Assembly (NCBI GenBank): GCA_015350385.1
Contig: WNKI01000001.1
Coordinates: 4,219,836 to 4,232,414, forward strand
Source: Aculops lycopersici
Lineage: Eukaryota; Arthropoda; Arachnida; Trombidiformes; Eriophyidae
Direction: 5' to 3'
Length of the DNA: 12,579 bases
Part shown: one piece after another, positions 12,558 to 12,579 of the stretch
How the letters are laid out: each line of letters opens with the position of its first letter
Position numbering within the stretch: the stretch's first letter is position 1
The notes under the pieces: generated by a model
What the model saw: the letters and a program-made list of their open reading frames with translations, nothing else
Told to the model about the DNA's origin: nothing
Databases searched by the model: none
Position numbers and translations under genes: made by a program

Positions 12558-12579
12558 CTCTCTCTCTCTCTCTCTCTCT
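12558..12579. repeat. (CT)n microsatellite, right edge (truncated)
   Basis: Eleven CT copies run to the last base, so the tract continues beyond the window. It is on the same strand as the left-edge tract. Confidence 0.98.

Noticed and set aside
1..12579. CRISPR array, transposon or integrated virus
   Set aside because: No regularly spaced repeats with unique spacers, no long terminal or terminal inverted repeats at related positions, and no transposase, reverse transcriptase or viral-type protein fragment in any frame.
1..12579. Circular molecule joined through the two (CT)n ends
   Set aside because: The only shared sequence is the microsatellite itself; the unique bases next to the two tracts differ, so there is no real overlap to support circularity.

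Overview
The window looks like non-coding nuclear DNA from an animal, most likely an invertebrate and possibly an arthropod. It is rich in short microsatellites (CT, AT, AG, CAT, GCT, GACY-type tetramers). Base composition is near balanced and CpG is frequent, unlike a heavily methylated vertebrate genome. Stop codons break every frame. The longest open frames (up to 175 codons) are low-complexity, often start at non-ATG codons, and show no recognisable domain. I support no protein-coding gene, tRNA, rRNA, transposon or CRISPR array. The species cannot be fixed from sequence alone.

Layout: 1-50 and 12558-12579 are (CT)n tracts on the same strand, so the sequence starts and stops inside or beside microsatellites, as short-read contigs often do. 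Between them: 51-2000 is unique non-coding DNA with short repeated words and a palindrome at 1238-1251; 2000-2820 holds hairpins and GT-rich DNA; 3380-3840 holds three closely spaced hairpins; 4200-5720 is the densest part, with the repeated words GCCTAGCGAC and TGACTGGCGC, a 20-bp perfect palindrome and a long hairpin; 6190-6270 can fold as a three-way junction; 6815-6930 has (AT)13 followed by three dyads, one with perfect 15-bp arms; 7350-7550 has an 18-bp palindrome, tandem octamers and a 13-bp hairpin; 8390-9600 has a 12-bp hairpin and two copies of AACCGGAAGTTG; 10170-10350 has three hairpins; 12077-12151 has a 75-nt precursor-like hairpin.

Two things stand out. First, long words matching known animal transcription-factor sites recur far above a flat-composition expectation: AACCGGAAGT (ETS type) five times with two further CCGGAAGT sites, and ATGCAAAT (POU octamer) six times, with E2F-like and CTCF-like matches. 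Second, perfect or near-perfect inverted repeats with 10-15 bp arms and short spacers are unusually numerous. A cautious reading is a regulatory intergenic or intronic region in a genome whose non-coding DNA is rich in short fold-back sequences. I see no convincing evidence of a new multi-gene system.
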